Assembly: GCF_918320885.1 (NCBI RefSeq)
Contig: NZ_OU907312.1
Span: 1,178,465-1,242,464, forward strand
Source: an unidentified bacterial endosymbiont
GTDB taxonomy: Bacteria > Pseudomonadota > Gammaproteobacteria > Enterobacterales > G038960095
Direction of reading: 5' to 3'
Length of the DNA: 64,000 bases
Each line of letters opens with the position of its first letter. Within the stretch, counting starts at the first letter, position 1. The position numbers and the translations under genes were made by a program. Positions 39,560-48,863 of this stretch are shown here, one piece after another. The notes beneath the pieces are model-generated. The model was not told the origin of the DNA. It was given only the letters and a program-made list of their open reading frames with translations, and did no database searches.

Positions 39560-41236
39560 ATGGGCTTCAACGTCAGTGGTATCGTTAAGATCCTCATCCT
39601 CTCCTACCCAGCAGCTTATCACTATCGCTTTAGGGCAGACGATACAACCAGGGCGCGTGGGTTTACTGTGATTGAAACCATCGTTGTACTCACAGTGCTC
39701 ATCAGTCTCATGAGCTTAGGCTCACGTTATCTCCAAAATAATCTTGACAGTCATATTCATCAAGCGGTTGCACGGCATCTTAAACAGGTCGATCAGGCGA
39801 CCACACGCTATATTCAAGAGCACTACAGCGACTTCTCCGCTGAACCCAGCGAATTGGAGATGGTGATCTTAAGAAAAGCGGGTTATCTGCCGCCTGATTT
39901 TCTTGAAAAAAACAACTACCAACAGCATTATAAAATACAGCTTTTTCCGAAACAACAGGAGGAGATCTCATTATTACAAGTGGTGATTACTACCCAGGAA
40001 GGTCAAGCTATTTCTGAGGATGCTCTGCGTAAAATTAGCACCTTAGTGGGTGGACAGGCCGGTTATATGTCCGTACTCTTTCCAGATAAAATTACCGGCA
40101 CCCAAGGGGGGTGGGAAATGGAGGGGAAGGAGCTGTTGATCTCCCCTGGTCACCTCGCCAGTGTCACTTGGGTCAACCCCCACGATATCATTGATGCTAA
40201 CGGGTTTTTGCGGCGTAAAAAAATTGAGGGGCATCCAGAGTACAATATGATGGAGACCAATTTGCACATGCAAGATCACAGTATTGAGTATGAAAATGGT
40301 CTATTTACTGGAAAACTGAGCAGTAACCAATTGCTGTTTAACCAGGAGGAGCAATCCCTTGAGGTGTCACTGCTCCAAGGCCCGCAAATTCGACTCAAAA
40401 ACCGTGCTCGCACGGCGGATTTGAACAGCAATCAGTTGTCCTTTGGTGGGATAGAGTTTGAGTCTGAGCCTGCTAGAAAAACGGCATCCTGGATGATGCC
40501 CTCGAAAGTGGATGCTAACTGGAATCAAGTGCCCTTTTATGAGCGAGCTCAAGATGATACGGGCAGTATCTGGAAATTTGCCGATGAGCGCTGTCATAAA
40601 AGGCATGCGCAAGATTTCCCGCAGGGGCGGCTGTTTTTAATCGGCAGAAAAAAGAGTAGCGAGGAGGCTGGGTTATTTATCTGTAGTACCCCATCAGCGG
40701 AGAGGGATGGATTTGGTCAAGAGGATTTATATCACCCTGACCATACAGAAAAATTAAAAGCGCGTGCCTATTTAATTTCCCGAGTGGGTAGGAAGTATGA
40801 TGTTAGAAACATTGACAGTGCAAGACTATTAACCAGTTTTAATTTTCCTAAGAAGGATTTTTTAATAAATCTGCGTTTTTTTGGTAAAACTCCCTCTTCA
40901 TGTTTTATGATGTCGATGCCACCGTTTGATAAATTATTTGAGGAAAATGATTATTGGCGTAACATTAGTAATGAGTTTAGTAATTTAGTTGGCAGTTCAG
41001 AAAAAGATAAAGAGGAATATAGTAATGCCTACAATAATGGAACGCTTCCAAATAGAATAATCAGTATTTTACAGTTAATGGAATTAGCAATAAAAAATGG
41101 TGATTATAAGGATCTCTCTGAGGGTGGAGTTGAAATACTGGAAATGCTAAACACGATGGCTGATGAAGCAGGTAAGGGGGATGACTTTAAATGTAAATTT
41201 GAATATGAGCGTAAGCTAACGGAAAATCCATGGTGA
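39560..41236 (+). CDS. PilV-like type IVb prepilin / shufflon-type tip protein, orphan
   Basis: A class III signal follows an unusually long 34-residue leader: G34 then F35, with the key Glu at mature position 5 (GFTVIETIVVLTVLISL) and a hydrophobic helix. The region after it (about 60-330) resembles the constant part of shufflon PilV proteins, minor pilins of thin conjugative pili. The last quarter, from about 40,780, changes to AT-rich sequence with no known motif; in PilV this is the variable adhesin end. Ribosome site AGGAG is at the right distance. No other pil genes, no recombinase and no repeats flank it, so it is a stray member of a pilus locus. Confidence 0.6.
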   Translation: MGFNVSGIVKILILSYPAAYHYRFRADDTTRARGFTVIETIVVLTVLISLMSLGSRYLQNNLDSHIHQAVARHLKQVDQATTRYIQEHYSDFSAEPSELEMVILRKAGYLPPDFLEKNNYQQHYKIQLFPKQQEEISLLQVVITTQEGQAISEDALRKISTLVGGQAGYMSVLFPDKITGTQGGWEMEGKELLISPGHLASVTWVNPHDIIDANGFLRRKKIEGHPEYNMMETNLHMQDHSIEYENGLFTGKLSSNQLLFNQEEQSLEVSLLQGPQIRLKNRARTADLNSNQLSFGGIEFESEPARKTASWMMPSKVDANWNQVPFYERAQDDTGSIWKFADERCHKRHAQDFPQGRLFLIGRKKSSEEAGLFICSTPSAERDGFGQEDLYHPDHTEKLKARAYLISRVGRKYDVRNIDSARLLTSFNFPKKDFLINLRFFGKTPSSCFMMSMPPFDKLFEENDYWRNISNEFSNLVGSSEKDKEEYSNAYNNGTLPNRIISILQLMELAIKNGDYKDLSEGGVEILEMLNTMADEAGKGDDFKCKFEYERKLTENPW

Positions 41237-41248
41237 TAGATAGACACT

Positions 41249-41274
41249 GTTAATAAAATTAACATTTTATTAAC
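41249..41274 (+). terminator. AT-rich hairpin after the prepilin gene
   Basis: GTTAATAAAA (41249-41258) and TTTTATTAAC (41265-41274) form a perfect 10-base stem with a 6-base loop, 13 bases after the stop, followed by TTTAATTAATTATT. It is a plausible terminator despite low GC. The rest of 41275-41544 is AT-rich, has no ORF and must hold the promoter of the next gene. Confidence 0.5.
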
Positions 41275-41544
41275 TTTAATTAATTATTCGTTTACTTTGG
41301 GAAACAATAAAATGACCGTTAGATCTTGAACTCAGCAGACATTGGAACATCTGCCGCTTGGTGCGCACTGTTTCTGGCACCGCTCACCAGGATATCGCTA
41401 CCTTTCTAAAAGTTACTAATCTAATATTTTTGTTGCTAATCTGATGAATTTACCTTATTTTATTGTCCAGTAGTATTTTGTAAGCTTATTTTATAATAAT
41501 AAAGTCAAAAAATATTGTTAATTTACTTAGGATGATCGGTTATT

Positions 41545-42141
41545 ATGGACAGTAAAGCGTCAAACAACGATGGTAAATCAGTTAAAGAGATTAGACTACG
41601 TTACAGCCTAGACCAGTACCACCGTCAAGTAAGCAGCGGAGTTCGAAACCTGGCGAAGCAACTCGGTGAGATTCTTCAATCAAAAGCTCATTTGCCGCCC
41701 ACTCTCTCTGAACCTCTGCGAGAAAAACTTCCAACAAATGTCTACTCTGACCTTAGGTTTAAAGAAAAAGAACCAACTTTGGAGTGCGAGAGATGCCATT
41801 TTCAGCAATCAGTGAGTGAAGGAGAGAGCATCACGGTCACGCGAACGATGGTCAAGGGTGAGTTAACTGGAAACTCAATGCTTTGCAAAGAATGTGGCTC
41901 ACAACAAAATCATCACGTGGGCAACTCAATCAGTGAGGAAGATATCACTACAGTCAACGATATAAGAGCGTTAATTCAACAAATACCTAGTGTATCTTCT
42001 GGAGAAAGAGGAACCTCTAGGAGATCGGCTGATAGTTCTCATTATGGAAGACGTCACTCTAATGCATCGTATGCAAGCATTGGCGGTAGTCATAACTCCT
42101 CATCCTCATCCTCATCCTCATCCTCATCTTTACGTCAATAA
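41545..42141 (+). CDS. Zinc-ribbon protein with poly-serine tail, function unknown
   Basis: Not recognised. 198 residues: an N-terminal charged helical part (about 10-60), then two CxxC knuckles, C81-C84 and C114-C117, that should bind one zinc, then a Ser/Arg-rich disordered tail ending in eleven consecutive serines and LRQ. The serines are encoded by a tandem hexanucleotide TCCTCA. No signal peptide or membrane segment. It stands alone on the + strand between the prepilin gene and rarA. Low-complexity tails and isolation are common in secreted effectors of intracellular bacteria, but nothing here proves secretion. Confidence 0.55.
   Translation: MDSKASNNDGKSVKEIRLRYSLDQYHRQVSSGVRNLAKQLGEILQSKAHLPPTLSEPLREKLPTNVYSDLRFKEKEPTLECERCHFQQSVSEGESITVTRTMVKGELTGNSMLCKECGSQQNHHVGNSISEEDITTVNDIRALIQQIPSVSSGERGTSRRSADSSHYGRRHSNASYASIGGSHNSSSSSSSSSSSLRQ
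42097..42126 (+). repeat. Hexanucleotide microsatellite (TCCTCA)5
   Basis: Five exact tandem copies of TCCTCA, followed by a partial TC, encode Ser-Ser pairs in the tail of the zinc-ribbon gene. Because the unit is six bases, copy-number change alters the serine run by two residues without shifting frame. Confidence 0.9.
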
Positions 42142-42295
42142 CCACTATTTTCTAAATAGAGTCTTATCCAATATGAAATGAGTCTGAAGGAGTGGTTGTT
42201 TCTGACAGGAAATGAGCCCAAAAGTGGAAAAAAGCCACTTTTGGGTAGTGCCTCTCTCTTCATCTTAACCAAACCCAGCCCCCAACCACTGCTCA

Positions 42296-43573
42296 CTAGC
42301 CTGTTCGATCTTTTGCTTGTCGCAACTTCTGCCAGTAGGACAGCCGTTTTTGGATTTCACGCTCAAAGCCGCGTTCTACGGGAGTATAAAAAATTTGCCG
42401 CTTCATGCTCTCTGGGAAATAGGTTTGCCCTGAAAAACCTTCTGGTGTGTCATGATCGTATTGGTATCCTGCACCATAACCTGCTTGCTGCATCAACCGG
42501 GTCGGTGCATTGAGGATAGCTTTAGGCGGCGGTAGTGAGCCTGACTGTCGCGCGGCTTGCTGCGCCTTGGGGTAAGCCCGATAAAGCGCGTTGGATTTTG
42601 GAGCGGTGGCCAAATAGACCAGGGCTTGCACCAAGGCCAGCTCACCTTCTGGCGACCCCAAACGTTCATAGGCTTGGATCCCGGCAAGGGCTTGGAGCAG
42701 GGCCTGAGGATCGGCCATTCCGATATCTTCTGATGCAAAGCGAATCAAGCGCCTGCCGATATACAGCGGATCCTCACCCCCCGCCAACATTCGTGCAAAC
42801 CAGTACAGTGCAGCATCTGGATCGGAGCCTCGTAAGGATTTGTGCAGGGCACTGATCAGATTATAATGGCCCTCTTCCGCTTTATCATACAGCGGCGCTC
42901 GTTTGCTAAGCAAGGTAGACAGTGCTTGAGGATCTAAGCGATCAGCAGAAGCAGAGGAGAGTAGCCTCTCTATGAGATTCAGCAGGGCTCTGCCGTCACC
43001 GTCAGCCATTTCCAGTAAGCAGTTTTGCGCCTCCAGCGTCAGCGGCAGCACGCGTTTTAAGGTGATTGCTGCCTGAGTATACAGGCTCCTCAAGGCCGCT
43101 TGATCCAGGCGATTCAGCGTGAAGATCTGACATCGAGAGAGCAGTGCGTTATTGAGTTCAAAGGAGGGATTTTCTGTAGTGGCTCCAATCAGCGTCAGGC
43201 TGCCATTCTCTACGTAAGGTAAAAAGCTATCTTGCTGTGCCCGATTAAAACGATGAATTTCATCCACAAAAAGGATGGTCGATCCCCTTCCAGCACTAAA
43301 AATGGCCTGGGCTCCTTCGAAAATTTTTCGTAGCTCTCCCACGCCTGAGGACAAAGCAGAGAGTGCAACAAAAGGTATTTTGCAACTGTTGGCGAGGATG
43401 TGAGCTAGGGTTGTTTTGCCAGAGCCTGGGGGACCCCACAAAATAAGAGAGGGCAACTGTCCGCTATCGACTATACCAGACAGAGGTTTGCCCGGCCCAA
43501 TCAAGTGCGGCTGGCCGACGACCCTATCCAGGGTTTTTGGGCGTAGCTGTACTGCCAGCGGGGATGCGTTCAT
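42296..43573 (-). CDS. rarA: Replication-associated recombination protein RarA (MgsA)
   Basis: AAA+ ATPase of the clamp-loader clade that acts at stalled forks. Walker A LWGPPGSGKTTLAH near 45-58, Walker B VDEIHRFNRAQQD, sensor 1 GATTENPSFELN, and the C-terminal tetramerisation region with SALHKSLRGSDPDAALYW. 425 residues against 447. The N terminus is shorter and lacks the SSB-like leader of E. coli (LSLDF). It begins 21 bases from the tRNA-Lys genes on the same strand. Confidence 0.93.
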   Translation of the reverse strand: MNASPLAVQLRPKTLDRVVGQPHLIGPGKPLSGIVDSGQLPSLILWGPPGSGKTTLAHILANSCKIPFVALSALSSGVGELRKIFEGAQAIFSAGRGSTILFVDEIHRFNRAQQDSFLPYVENGSLTLIGATTENPSFELNNALLSRCQIFTLNRLDQAALRSLYTQAAITLKRVLPLTLEAQNCLLEMADGDGRALLNLIERLLSSASADRLDPQALSTLLSKRAPLYDKAEEGHYNLISALHKSLRGSDPDAALYWFARMLAGGEDPLYIGRRLIRFASEDIGMADPQALLQALAGIQAYERLGSPEGELALVQALVYLATAPKSNALYRAYPKAQQAARQSGSLPPPKAILNAPTRLMQQAGYGAGYQYDHDTPEGFSGQTYFPESMKRQIFYTPVERGFEREIQKRLSYWQKLRQAKDRTG

Positions 43574-43594
43574 GGCAGCTAATAGGGTATCCTA

Positions 43595-43670
43595 TGGTGG
43601 GTCGTGAAGGGCTCGAACCTTCGACCTACGGATTAAGAGTCCGCTGCTCTACCAACTGAGCTAACGACCC
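43595..43670 (-). tRNA. tRNA-Lys (anticodon CUU)
   Basis: 76 bases with encoded CCA; acceptor GGGTCGT/ACGACCC, D arm GCTC/GAGC, anticodon stem GCGGA/TCCGT around the loop CTCTTAA, giving CUU, and T loop TTCGAGC. It reads AAG only. Its partner at 43695 has anticodon UUU and nearly the same body, so this looks like a duplicated lysine tRNA with a changed wobble base. Confidence 0.93.
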
Positions 43671-43694
43671 AATTGATTTGTCAACCGGGTGATA

Positions 43695-43770
43695 TGGTGG
43701 GTCGTGAAGGACTCGAACCTTCGACCAACGGATTAAAAGTCCGATGCTCTACCACCTGAGCTAACGACCC
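43695..43770 (-). tRNA. tRNA-Lys (anticodon UUU)
   Basis: 76 bases with CCA, the same acceptor and T arms as its neighbour. The anticodon loop CTTTTAA gives UUU, reading AAA and AAG. The anticodon stem is TCGGA/TCCGT, so the first pair is a T-T mismatch. It starts exactly 100 bases from the CUU copy. In E. coli a lysine/valine tRNA cluster also follows cpoB. Confidence 0.93.
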
Positions 43771-43934
43771 CAAATCTTGCTTCTACACTACTAAAGCAGC
43801 GCTCTAGCGCTGTTACGGTAGTAATGGCCGCCTATATTACCCATTTTATCAAGCAATGCAATAGCCAGTGAGCTCTTAGCCGTGTGATTGCTGATAAAAC
43901 GACCAATATCGCCTGATTAGCTGGCCATCTGGAC

Positions 43935-44690
43935 CTATTTTAGCTTGGATAAACGTGCTTTTGCCTGCTCTGCAGAGGATGAGCTAGGATACTGTTGCAC
44001 CACCCGTTGATAAATAGCCTTGGCTTTAGCCGTATCACCCTGTTTCTGGGTAATGAAGCCTATTTTTAACATGGCGTCACTACATTTAGCCGATTTCGGG
44101 AAGGCTTGCAGCACCCTCGCAAAATAGTGCGAGGCACGTGAAAACTCGTTTTGCTTAAACAGCAACTGGCCCAGCCAATAGTAGGCGTTTGGCAGATAGC
44201 TTGACTTAGGATAATCTTTGATAAATTGCTCAAGCCGCTGTAAGGCTTCAGGTGCTGGTGCTGGTGACGCGTTGACTGCCTGCAAAGCCTGTTCATAGGC
44301 TGTACGCTCTGAGAGCTCTCTTTGAGGCGGTAGCTTGTCGCTACGCGCTGGGGGATCCACGATCGAGGGTTGATTCGCCGCAACACCATTACCCTTACCT
44401 GGCTGAGGCGCGGCAGCGAGGGATTTTAACTGCTGTTCCAGCTGTTGTAGCCGATGTTGGCTACGCTCTACGCTGCCTCGCAGCCCCTCTAATTCTTGTT
44501 GTAAGGTGGTCAGCTGTTGATAGAGCTGCAGCTGATGACCTGGATTCAGCAGTCGTTCCAGACGCACGATGCGGGCTTCCATGCCAGCAACCGTGACCTC
44601 ATGGACTGGTATACTCTTCGCCAGTGCAGTATTAGCCGCTAGGAGGGCTAATACTATTCTAGCTATTAGGTAAACTTGAGGCCGACTCAT
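43935..44690 (-). CDS. cpoB: Cell division coordinator CpoB (YbgF)
   Basis: Periplasmic protein that links the Tol machine to septal peptidoglycan synthesis by PBP1B. A signal peptide (about 1-24, ending TALA before KSIPV), an N-terminal coiled coil (near 50-95) for trimerisation, a Pro/Ser linker, and C-terminal TPR repeats (ANAYYWLGQLLFKQN, SDAMLKIGFITQKQGD) are all visible. 251 residues. Starts 12 bases after pal; last gene of the tol-pal group. Confidence 0.93.
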   Translation of the reverse strand: MSRPQVYLIARIVLALLAANTALAKSIPVHEVTVAGMEARIVRLERLLNPGHQLQLYQQLTTLQQELEGLRGSVERSQHRLQQLEQQLKSLAAAPQPGKGNGVAANQPSIVDPPARSDKLPPQRELSERTAYEQALQAVNASPAPAPEALQRLEQFIKDYPKSSYLPNAYYWLGQLLFKQNEFSRASHYFARVLQAFPKSAKCSDAMLKIGFITQKQGDTAKAKAIYQRVVQQYPSSSSAEQAKARLSKLK

Positions 44691-44702
44691 GCACTAACGT
44701 GT

Positions 44703-45221
44703 TTAATAAACCAAAACGGCACGCCGATTTTTGGCATAAGCCGCTTCTTGATGGCCAGGATCTTCAGGACGCTCTTGGCCATAAGAGACAATGGTGATCT
44801 GCTGCTCAGAGACGCCATTGCCTTGAAGGTACATAGCCACTGCATTAGCCCGACGTTCCCCTAAGGCAATATTGTATTCAGGAGTTCCTCGTTCATCCGC
44901 ATGACCTTCAATCAGCACCCGGTAGCTCGGGTTATTCCGTAGTAAATCAGCGTGTTCATCTAAGATTTGGGCAAACTCCGAGGTGATGTCATATTTATCA
45001 AAGCCGAAGTAAATTAAATTACTCTTTTTTAACTCTTCCAACTGCCGTGCTTGATCGTCTGCATACAGTTGATTCTCTACTTCGACCGGGACTTCAAGCG
45101 TCGTCATAGGCGCTGTAGGGAGCACCTCTTCGCACTGCTCAACCGGCTTTTTGCAACAACTGGTGGCAGCGATGATCGGCAACGTCAATAGCACTGCTTT
45201 CAGAGTGGGTTTTAATAGCAT
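44703..45221 (-). CDS. pal: Peptidoglycan-associated lipoprotein Pal
   Basis: Outer-membrane lipoprotein that binds peptidoglycan and TolB. A lipoprotein signal ends at the Cys in AATSC (near residue 22, followed by another Cys). The OmpA-like domain has [30 protein letters not shown] (the Asp and Arg that hold diaminopimelate) and SYGQERP. 172 residues, full length. Between tolB and cpoB. Confidence 0.96.
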   Translation of the reverse strand: MLLKPTLKAVLLTLPIIAATSCCKKPVEQCEEVLPTAPMTTLEVPVEVENQLYADDQARQLEELKKSNLIYFGFDKYDITSEFAQILDEHADLLRNNPSYRVLIEGHADERGTPEYNIALGERRANAVAMYLQGNGVSEQQITIVSYGQERPEDPGHQEAAYAKNRRAVLVY

Positions 45222-45249
45222 CGTAGACTCCTTTTGGGATAACCATTTT

Positions 45250-46569
45250 TCATTGTAGATAGGGTGACCAAGCAGGAAATTTCACTTGGCCATCCGTTGC
45301 TAGAAGTCGTGCCTTAAAACGACCATCCATTGACACTAATTGTAGTACTTTTCCAAGCGACTCAGTAGAGCTGTAAACAATCATCGTACCATTAGGGGCA
45401 ATACTAGGTGTTTGATCTAAAAAAGTAGAGGTCAGTACCTGTACCCTGCCCGTTTCTAAATCTTGTTTAGCAATATGGTACCCGTCACTCCCCCGATTGA
45501 CCATAATGAGAGAGCGGCCATCGGGAGAAATTTCCCCTCCCTGATTTTGTAACCCTTCCCAGGTCAGGCGTTGTATCTGACTATCCGCTAACTGGATCTG
45601 ATAAATCTCCGGGTGTCCTCCGCGATCAGATGTAAAAATAAGCGAACGGCCATCGGGATGCCAGGCTGGTTCAGTGTCGTTGCTGCTGCCCTCAGTCAGA
45701 CGGATCATCTGCCCGCTTTTCAAATCAAGGAGATAAATTTTTAGACTGCCCCCTTTAGAGAGTGCTAAGGCTAACTTGGTTCCATCAAAGGAAAAAGCGG
45801 GTGCCCCATTATGCCGAGGGAACGCCGCTAACTGCTTGCGCTTTTTTGAGGCTAGATCGTGTAAAATCAGTTCAGAACGTTGGTTTTCAAAGGTCACGTA
45901 AGCCAGTTGTCGACCATCGGGTGACCAAGCCAATGACATCATAGGTGCCGACGAACGATAAATCGTTTTTTGGTGATGACCATCATAATCAGACAGCCGT
46001 AGTTCATAGGGGTGGCGTCCCTGATTAGTCTGAACCACATAAGCGATCCGGGTATTAAAGGCTCCCTTAAGACCGGTGAGTTTTTCAAAAATACTATCGC
46101 TGATCCGGTGGGCAGCATAACGTAGCCACTCGGCGGTGACTTGACACTGGTTCTGCTCTAACACCGAACCAGTGGCACTATTCAAATTGGTGACATCAAT
46201 AAGCTGATAAGAAATGAGAAAATGGTCAGCTTTTCCTGGTTGTATCTGCCCAATGATGACCGCGTCAATGCCTAGTGCTCGCCAACAAGCTGGATCAAGG
46301 GCAGATACCGTCGTTGGCCGCTGCGGTAATTGCTCCATCGCTAGCGGATTAAAGGTGCCACTGTGGCGCAAATCAGCCGCGATAATGGCGCTGATATCTT
46401 GCGGCACCTCTCCAACTCCCTGCCACTTAAAGGGCACTATCGCAATGGGTCTAGCGGATTCAGTGCCTTCGGTGATAACAATCCGTACCTCGGCTTGCAG
46501 TAACGGGGCATACAGCAGTAGACCTGTGAATAAACAGAGGGCCTTCACAAGGGGGCCAAGCGCTTTCAT
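45250..46569 (-). CDS. tolB: Tol-Pal system beta propeller protein TolB
   Basis: Periplasmic partner of Pal and TolA. Signal peptide (about 1-26, ending LLQA before EVRIV), the N-terminal strand EVRIVITEG that binds TolA, an alpha/beta domain, and a six-bladed propeller with repeats such as [41 protein letters not shown] and SPDGRSLIM. 439 residues, close to 430 in E. coli. Confidence 0.96.
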   Translation of the reverse strand: MKALGPLVKALCLFTGLLLYAPLLQAEVRIVITEGTESARPIAIVPFKWQGVGEVPQDISAIIAADLRHSGTFNPLAMEQLPQRPTTVSALDPACWRALGIDAVIIGQIQPGKADHFLISYQLIDVTNLNSATGSVLEQNQCQVTAEWLRYAAHRISDSIFEKLTGLKGAFNTRIAYVVQTNQGRHPYELRLSDYDGHHQKTIYRSSAPMMSLAWSPDGRQLAYVTFENQRSELILHDLASKKRKQLAAFPRHNGAPAFSFDGTKLALALSKGGSLKIYLLDLKSGQMIRLTEGSSNDTEPAWHPDGRSLIFTSDRGGHPEIYQIQLADSQIQRLTWEGLQNQGGEISPDGRSLIMVNRGSDGYHIAKQDLETGRVQVLTSTFLDQTPSIAPNGTMIVYSSTESLGKVLQLVSMDGRFKARLLATDGQVKFPAWSPYLQ

Positions 46570-46593
46570 AGCAGTGTCCTGTTGAGATCTGGT

Positions 46594-47433
46594 TTAAAAT
46601 TCAAAGCTGATGACCATCGCTTTAAACCGTTCATACAGCGCTGGATCAGGAGGTTTAGGGACGCGCTCCGTGATGCCAACTGCCCGCAGGGCGGCGGCGC
46701 ACACCAACCTATCACCTTGGCGGGCCTCAGCCCGTACAATGGTGCCATCAGCCGCCAATTGTAATGCGATTTCACAACTTCTTCCTTGGTATCCCGGCTC
46801 TTTAATCAAATTGGCTTGGATAGCACTTTTAATTTGGCTGGCATAATGGCTGCATTGTTGGGTACTCGGCAACTGAGCAGTTCCTGTTCTGGTACTCGCC
46901 GCTAAATGGCCAAAAAAATGGTCTAAGTCAGCTGACGTCGGAGAAGTCATCGCAGAGGCTGTTTTCCCATCGCTTTTGCTAGTAGTGCTGGCACTCCCCT
47001 CAACCGGCGTCCCCTTGACCTTTTTTGGGGTAGGAGTCGCTGCTTGTTTCAATGGGGGGGGGGGCGCTTGGGCAGCCTTCACTAGCTGACCTGTCGTGCT
47101 ATCCTTAGAAGACTCTATAGTAGGACTATTTTTTTCTGCCTTAGCCCTTTTTAAAGGAGGTTTCTCTGCCGGGCGTGGCAGTTGTTCAACCCGGCGTGGG
47201 GGCTGTTCAGCCGATTGCTGAGACGCTTTTGGAGCACTGAGCGGTCGACCGGTTGATAATTGATTCGTAGGGACAGCTATTAGCGTGGCCTGCATTAGAC
47301 CGCTTTCCGGCCCGATGGTCAGCGTGACCACCCGAGGTTTTAAGCTCAATAGTATCACAATGCCCCCATGCAGTACTATGGAAACCAATATACCGCGGGA
47401 CAATGGGCTCCAGGATCGACCCTGTCGAAACAT
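46594..47433 (-). CDS. tolA: Cell envelope integrity protein TolA, short form
   Basis: Inner-membrane protein that spans the periplasm. One membrane helix near 15-33, a Pro/Lys/Ser-rich middle (about 60-165) and a C-terminal globular domain (about 190-279) with YASQIKSAIQANL and a pair of cysteines (C198 region and CEIAL). The middle is far shorter and richer in Pro than the long helical domain of the 421-residue E. coli protein, so the whole is only 279 residues. A run of seven G/C (46,05x region, GGGGGGGG) codes for prolines and could slip. Confidence 0.88.
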   Translation of the reverse strand: MFRQGRSWSPLSRGILVSIVLHGGIVILLSLKPRVVTLTIGPESGLMQATLIAVPTNQLSTGRPLSAPKASQQSAEQPPRRVEQLPRPAEKPPLKRAKAEKNSPTIESSKDSTTGQLVKAAQAPPPPLKQAATPTPKKVKGTPVEGSASTTSKSDGKTASAMTSPTSADLDHFFGHLAASTRTGTAQLPSTQQCSHYASQIKSAIQANLIKEPGYQGRSCEIALQLAADGTIVRAEARQGDRLVCAAALRAVGITERVPKPPDPALYERFKAMVISFEF

Positions 47434-47441
47434 GCAGTGTG

Positions 47442-47882
47442 CTATAAAGGTTTAGTCATTAAGCCTACTGCAGTCACCCCAGACTGGTGTAGTAGGCTTA
47501 ACCCCTTGAGGATCTCTTCATAAGCAACGCTGGCTGAACCCCCAATTAAAAACTGACTCCCCACATCTTTTTCTACTATTTTTTTAGTGTGCATGACGAT
47601 CTGCTGAGGGGGCAAATTCTCTAAGCGAGCCCCTTGGACAATCAAGGTATAACAGCCAGCTCCGGAAATTTCTAAAATAATCTGATTGGGGATGGCTGGT
47701 TTGTACGCTGTTTTGGATTGGTGAGCCTGGGGTAACTCCACTTGCACCGCTTGTTGGATCACTGGGGTGGCCACCATCAAAACCAATAATAGCACCAACA
47801 ATATATCAAGAAAGGGAATGACATTCATGTCAGCCTTTAAAGCTGATCGGGGACGTTGCAGACGTATCATCGAGGGGCCCAT
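47442..47882 (-). CDS. tolR: Colicin uptake/Tol motor protein TolR
   Basis: Proton-channel subunit of the TolQR motor. The single membrane helix carries the essential Asp in NVIPFLDILLVLLLVLMV near 20-37; the periplasmic domain has IILEISGAGCYTL and FLIGGSASVAYEEI and ends GVTAVGLMTKPL. 146 residues against 142. The start abuts the tolQ stop, and tolA follows by 8 bases. Confidence 0.95.
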   Translation of the reverse strand: MGPSMIRLQRPRSALKADMNVIPFLDILLVLLLVLMVATPVIQQAVQVELPQAHQSKTAYKPAIPNQIILEISGAGCYTLIVQGARLENLPPQQIVMHTKKIVEKDVGSQFLIGGSASVAYEEILKGLSLLHQSGVTAVGLMTKPL

Positions 47883-48566
47883 CTAGCTGGATGGACGGGC
47901 AATCGCCTGCCGATGAAGAATGATTATAAACTCCTCCATAAAATTGGCGTAACGCTGCTCGAGCTGACTCAGTTGCGTATTAGAGCGATTATAAGCGATA
48001 ACGGCAGGAATGGCGACACATAGGCCGATTGCGGTAGTAATCAGCGATTCTGCCAGGCTAGGTGCCACCATCTGTAACGTTGCCTGCTGGACACTCCCTA
48101 GGGCAATAAACGCTTGCAAGATCCCCCAGACGGTTCCTAACAATCCAATGTACGGGCTAACGGATCCTACCGTTGCCAAGAATGAGCCATACCCTTCCAA
48201 GGTCTCTTGATAACGATGAAAAGCAATTCGCATCGCGCGGGCAGCACCCTCTAACAGTGCCGTCGGCGCGCAGTTATTGATGGCATGTAGCCGTGAAAAT
48301 TCTTTAAATCCGGCGCAGAAAATCTGTTCACTACCAGTCAACGCTTGGCCTTGTCCTACGATCTCTTGGTAGAGATGGTTTAGATTGATACCTGACCAAA
48401 ATTTATTTTCAAATAGGATAACGTGGCGATTAGCTTTATTGAGTCGGCAGGCTTGCTGAATAATAATGGCCCATGAGGTGACGGAAAATCCCAGCAATAA
48501 TACGATGACCCCTTGAACTAACAGGGAGGCGTTTATAAAAATATCAATAAAGCGTAGCTCAGTCAC
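47883..48566 (-). CDS. tolQ: Tol motor protein TolQ
   Basis: Three-helix inner-membrane subunit of the Tol motor. [12 protein letters not shown] near 25-36, [42 protein letters not shown] and [15 protein letters not shown] match the family. I prefer the GTG at 48566, which has GGAG eight bases upstream and aligns with the E. coli start; the ATG at 48587 adds 7 residues and has no good ribosome site. First gene of tolQRAB-pal-cpoB; ybgC, which precedes tolQ in E. coli, is absent. Confidence 0.94.
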   Translation of the reverse strand: MTELRFIDIFINASLLVQGVIVLLLGFSVTSWAIIIQQACRLNKANRHVILFENKFWSGINLNHLYQEIVGQGQALTGSEQIFCAGFKEFSRLHAINNCAPTALLEGAARAMRIAFHRYQETLEGYGSFLATVGSVSPYIGLLGTVWGILQAFIALGSVQQATLQMVAPSLAESLITTAIGLCVAIPAVIAYNRSNTQLSQLEQRYANFMEEFIIILHRQAIARPSS

Positions 48567-48741
48567 TCGGTCAACTCCATGAGGCATTGCACGGAGTGTT
48601 TACTCCTGGGATGAATGGGCATTGAATCCTCTCCTTGATCCACCTTTAACCACCATAATAGGCAAATGATTGAGGATAAACAATAGATTATGGCCAGTTA
48701 AATCACCGGCCACGTTAAAATTTGAGTTCAGCATACTAAAA

Positions 48742-48852
48742 TTATTGGGGCGGATCTAAGGGTTTATCTTCATGATTTTCCAACCAGAGCACCATGATGA
48801 CCGTTAAGGCACACGCAAACAGCAGTCCTAAAATCCAAGTGAGATACCACAT
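48742..48852 (-). CDS. cydX: Cytochrome bd oxidase small subunit CydX
   Basis: A 36-residue protein, MWYLTWILGLLFACALT at its start, with one membrane helix and a charged C-terminal end (ENHEDKPLDPP). E. coli CydX (37 residues) starts MWYFAWILG, so the match is direct. CydX stabilises the heme groups of cytochrome bd-I. It lies 11 bases after cydB with a strong ribosome site (AAGGAG). The next gene tolQ starts about 175 bases further. Confidence 0.92.
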   Translation of the reverse strand: MWYLTWILGLLFACALTVIMVLWLENHEDKPLDPPQ

Positions 48853-48863
48853 CACGCGGCTCC

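Noticed and set aside
41990-42181. 63-codon ORF with a His-Pro repeat
   Set aside because: It is the second frame of the TCCTCA microsatellite in the zinc-ribbon gene.
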